8,592 nucleotides of DNA from contig JALZVB010000151.1 in the NCBI GenBank assembly GCA_023300835.1, positions 1 to 8,592 on the forward strand, given 5' to 3'. The notes beneath the pieces are model-generated. The model ran no database searches. It was not told where the DNA came from and worked only from the letters and a program-made list of their open reading frames with translations. Below are positions 6,910 through 8,592 of this stretch, piece by piece; the first letter of the stretch is position 1, and the number at the start of each line of letters is the position of its first letter. The stretch is from Saprospiraceae bacterium. GTDB lineage: Bacteria; Bacteroidota; Bacteroidia; Chitinophagales; Saprospiraceae. A program made the translations under genes and the position numbers.

Positions 6910-7833
6910 AAATCTACTAAGCTATACGACACCTTAATCGTTGGTGCTGGGGCAGCTGGCTTGACAGCGGCTATTTATACACAACGTGATCGTTTTGATA
7001 GTCTGGTTATAGAAAAAAAGAACATAGGAGGAAATGCCTATCTAACAGAAAAAATAGAAAACTACCCAGGTTTTACTAATATATCTGGACCCAAACTGAT
7101 GGATCGTATGAGTAACCAAGCCGTCACATATGGTGCTGAAATTAAGACAGGAGTAGAGTTAGAGAAAATAGAAAAGCAAGTTAACCATTTTGTTATCAAT
7201 ACAAATATGGCAGAGTATAAAGCACGATCTATTTTATTAGCAATGGGTTCTACTTACCGAAAACTAGATATTCCTGGCGAAGATGAGCTCATAGGTGCAG
7301 GCATACACTTCTGTGCTACTTGTGATGGTGCTTTCTATCGTGATAGGGAAATATTGGTTATCGGCGGAGGAAACTCTGCATTAGAGGAAGGTATTTTCTT
7401 AGCTGGATTCTGTAAGAAAGTTACGATAATTAATCGCTCAGAATCTTTTTCTGCTTCTCCAACTTATGTAGAAAAACTCAATGATATAAAGAATATCGAA
7501 GTGCATCACAACCAAAAATCATTAGAATTTATAAGTGGTGATGACGGGTTATTCAAAGCATTAAAAGTAGAGGATAAAGTGTCAGGGATACAGGCAGAGC
7601 TAAGTGCTGATGGTGTATTTATTTTTATTGGTTTAATACCTAATACAGACATAGTTAAAGGCCTTGTTGACTTAGACGACCGAGGATTTATCAAGACTAC
7701 CGGTATGGGAGAAACAAGTGTCGATGGAATTTTTGCTGCAGGAGATTGCAGAGAAGGCGCTATCGCTCAAGTTGCAGCAGCAACAGGTGAAGGTGTACTT
7801 GCCAGTTATGGCATTAAGGCATACTTAAAGTAA
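6424..7833 (+). CDS. Fusion: two tandem glutaredoxin-like domains plus thioredoxin-reductase-like flavoprotein
   Basis: A 469-residue cytoplasmic protein. Domain 1 (about 1-80) is a mycoredoxin/glutaredoxin-like fold with WCSDC (C12, C15) and the cis-Pro loop NGKRIIPT (P55). Domain 2 (about 82-160) repeats it with WCPDC (C93, C96) and P136, at an exact 81-residue offset. Residues 167-469 resemble low-molecular-weight thioredoxin reductase: FAD motif GAGAAG (174-179), GSTYRKLDIPGE, redox pair CATC (C297, C300) followed by DGAFYR, NAD(P) motif GGGNSALEEG (314-323), and FAD contact FAAGDC with D441. The layout implies that CATC reduces the attached Grx domains, giving a single-chain disulfide reductase relay (inference). 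Oddities: the NADPH-specific HRRxxxR stretch reads NRSESFS (337-343), and the usual RQ of the last FAD motif reads AQ (448-449). Electrons might therefore come from NADH or another donor. The start ATG fits domain 1 directly; there is no signal peptide. Confidence 0.92.
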   Translation: MDNITFYGADWCSDCRRAKAYLKENNIAYNFVDVDLDQKATDLVQKINNGKRIIPTIVIDDKAHTNPKNDVLAALLGLNEVNGRVIVYGADWCPDCRRAKSYLKDNHINFKYIEVDKHDWATKKVEEINNGKRIIPTIFINDTVYTNPNNAVLQQVLGIGAEKSTKLYDTLIVGAGAAGLTAAIYTQRDRFDSLVIEKKNIGGNAYLTEKIENYPGFTNISGPKLMDRMSNQAVTYGAEIKTGVELEKIEKQVNHFVINTNMAEYKARSILLAMGSTYRKLDIPGEDELIGAGIHFCATCDGAFYRDREILVIGGGNSALEEGIFLAGFCKKVTIINRSESFSASPTYVEKLNDIKNIEVHHNQKSLEFISGDDGLFKALKVEDKVSGIQAELSADGVFIFIGLIPNTDIVKGLVDLDDRGFIKTTGMGETSVDGIFAAGDCREGAIAQVAAATGEGVLASYGIKAYLK

Positions 7834-7837
7834 TCTA

Positions 7838-8218
7838 ATGGAGAACTGGTATTTGCCAATAACAATAGTACCTGGACTAGGACTATTGATACTATCTACT
7901 TCTAACTTAATGGTAACTTTAAGCAACGAGATAAATACAATGATTACCTCTCCCGTAGCTAGGGCAATTATCAAAAGAAAGTTGGCTCAGCTAAAGTTGA
8001 TAAATACGGCACTGATTTTCTTTTATAGTTCTATAGCATTTTTACTGATTTCAGCTTTAATAAATGGAATTTCTCAAACACAAGGAATTTCATTATACAT
8101 AAGTATCTTGGCGGTATCGTTTGCACTTATAGGCCTCATTATATTAGTATTATACTCTTTTAGAGCCGTAGGAATTAGGCAAGAACAATTCAGAAACCAA
8201 ATAGATAAATTCAACTAA
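7838..8218 (+). CDS. Small integral membrane protein, DUF2721-like
   Basis: A 126-residue protein with three predicted membrane helices, near residues 6-27, 55-76 and 85-108. Between the first and second is a hydrophilic, basic loop (about 28-54, with ARAIIKRKLAQLK). The short C-terminal tail is charged (RAVGIRQEQFRNQIDKFN). The helix 1 - basic amphipathic loop - two helices - short tail plan, including a first helix full of Pro, Gly and Leu, resembles the DUF2721 family. I see no catalytic motif, Cys pair or metal site, and my family assignment is from overall resemblance only. It starts 4 bases after the stop of the Grx-TrxR fusion and ends 3 bases before the Rieske gene, so it is translationally packed between two redox enzymes. 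It might be a membrane anchor or partner for one of them (inference). No signal peptide distinct from helix 1. Confidence 0.7.
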   Translation: MENWYLPITIVPGLGLLILSTSNLMVTLSNEINTMITSPVARAIIKRKLAQLKLINTALIFFYSSIAFLLISALINGISQTQGISLYISILAVSFALIGLIILVLYSFRAVGIRQEQFRNQIDKFN

Positions 8219-8221
8219 CTA

Positions 8222-8592
8222 ATGGGTAAAAAAATCATCTGGACTAAAGTTTTAGACAATAAAAAGGACCTGCCAGAAGGTAGAGTGAAAACAGTAACAG
8301 CAGGGCATCAAAGTATCTGCTTGACACATCACGAAGGTAAATTTTCTGCTCTTGATAATCGATGTCCTCATCAAGGTGGACCGTTAGGAGAAGGCTCGAT
8401 AGAAAATGGGATGCTGCGTTGTCCATGGCATGGTTGGGATTTCAATCCTTGTACTGGTATGTCTCCAGGTGGACATGATGATGGCGTAGATACATTCAAA
8501 GTTAAAGAAGAGGAAGGTGCAGTATTTGTAGGACTCGAAGAAGAAATGCCCCACGCAGAGACGATTTCTGATGTGATGATAGAGACTATGGT
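8222..8592 (+). CDS. Rieske [2Fe-2S] domain protein, apparently fused to a thiamine-diphosphate-dependent enzyme; 3'-truncated
   Basis: The ATG at 8222 opens a frame that stays open to the window end (123 complete codons). Residues about 6-105 form a Rieske ferredoxin domain: CPH (C48, H50) and CPWH (C67, H70) with 16 residues between H50 and C67, matching CxH-x15-17-CxxH, followed by GWDFNPCTG. There is no signal peptide or membrane helix, so it is the soluble ferredoxin type rather than a cytochrome bc subunit. After an acidic linker (LEEEMPHAE, about 103-111) the last residues, TISDVMIETM, look like the first helix of pyruvate oxidase/acetolactate synthase-type ThDP enzymes (compare the common VSDVMVETMVNWGV-like opening). 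The rest would lie downstream. The Rieske part is certain; the ThDP part rests on about ten residues and is inference. It starts 3 bases after the preceding stop, in the same operon. Confidence 0.88.
   Translation, partial: MGKKIIWTKVLDNKKDLPEGRVKTVTAGHQSICLTHHEGKFSALDNRCPHQGGPLGEGSIENGMLRCPWHGWDFNPCTGMSPGGHDDGVDTFKVKEEEGAVFVGLEEEMPHAETISDVMIETM

Noticed and set aside
8244..8426. Minus-strand open frame of 60 codons opposite the Rieske gene
   Set aside because: It is the shadow of the + strand frame that encodes an unmistakable Rieske motif; it has no family resemblance of its own.

Overview
The window looks like part of a Bacteroidota chromosome (Flavobacteriia or Saprospiria-like). It is AT-rich. 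Most starts lack a clear Shine-Dalgarno sequence, and signal peptides end in the SQ/AQ cleavage style common in this phylum. The protein set (an Omp85-type barrel, an M43 cytophagalysin-like protease, DUF547) also fits. This assignment is inference from style and gene content; no rRNA or marker gene is present.

Layout: all supported genes are on the + strand. Bases 1-1454 hold the 3' part of an outer membrane BamA/TamA-like beta-barrel gene whose start lies upstream. A 117-base gap (1455-1571) follows. It is the only gap large enough for a promoter of the downstream genes. From 1572 to the window end, seven genes run head to tail with gaps of 1, 3, 34, 20, 4 and 3 bases, so they are probably one operon. 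In order: an FAD/NAD(P) oxidoreductase; a polytopic membrane protein with NosR/NapH-like Fe-S motifs; a secreted M43 zinc metallopeptidase; a secreted DUF547 protein; a fusion of two glutaredoxin-like domains with a thioredoxin-reductase-like flavoprotein; a small three-helix membrane protein; and the start of a Rieske [2Fe-2S] protein. The Rieske protein seems to continue into a thiamine-diphosphate-dependent enzyme beyond the window.

How they may work together (inference): five of the seven operon genes are redox or membrane proteins. They offer a possible electron route: pyridine nucleotide to FAD protein to membrane Fe-S protein, plus a self-contained thiol relay (TrxR to Grx) and a Rieske/ThDP oxidoreductase. 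The two secreted proteins could be clients, maturation factors or unrelated passengers. The most distinctive item is the Grx-Grx-TrxR fusion at 6424-7833. It has an exact 81-residue tandem duplication and a degenerate NADPH 2'-phosphate motif. The second is the Rieske-ThDP fusion cut by the right edge. No RNA genes, mobile elements, CRISPR arrays or origins were seen.
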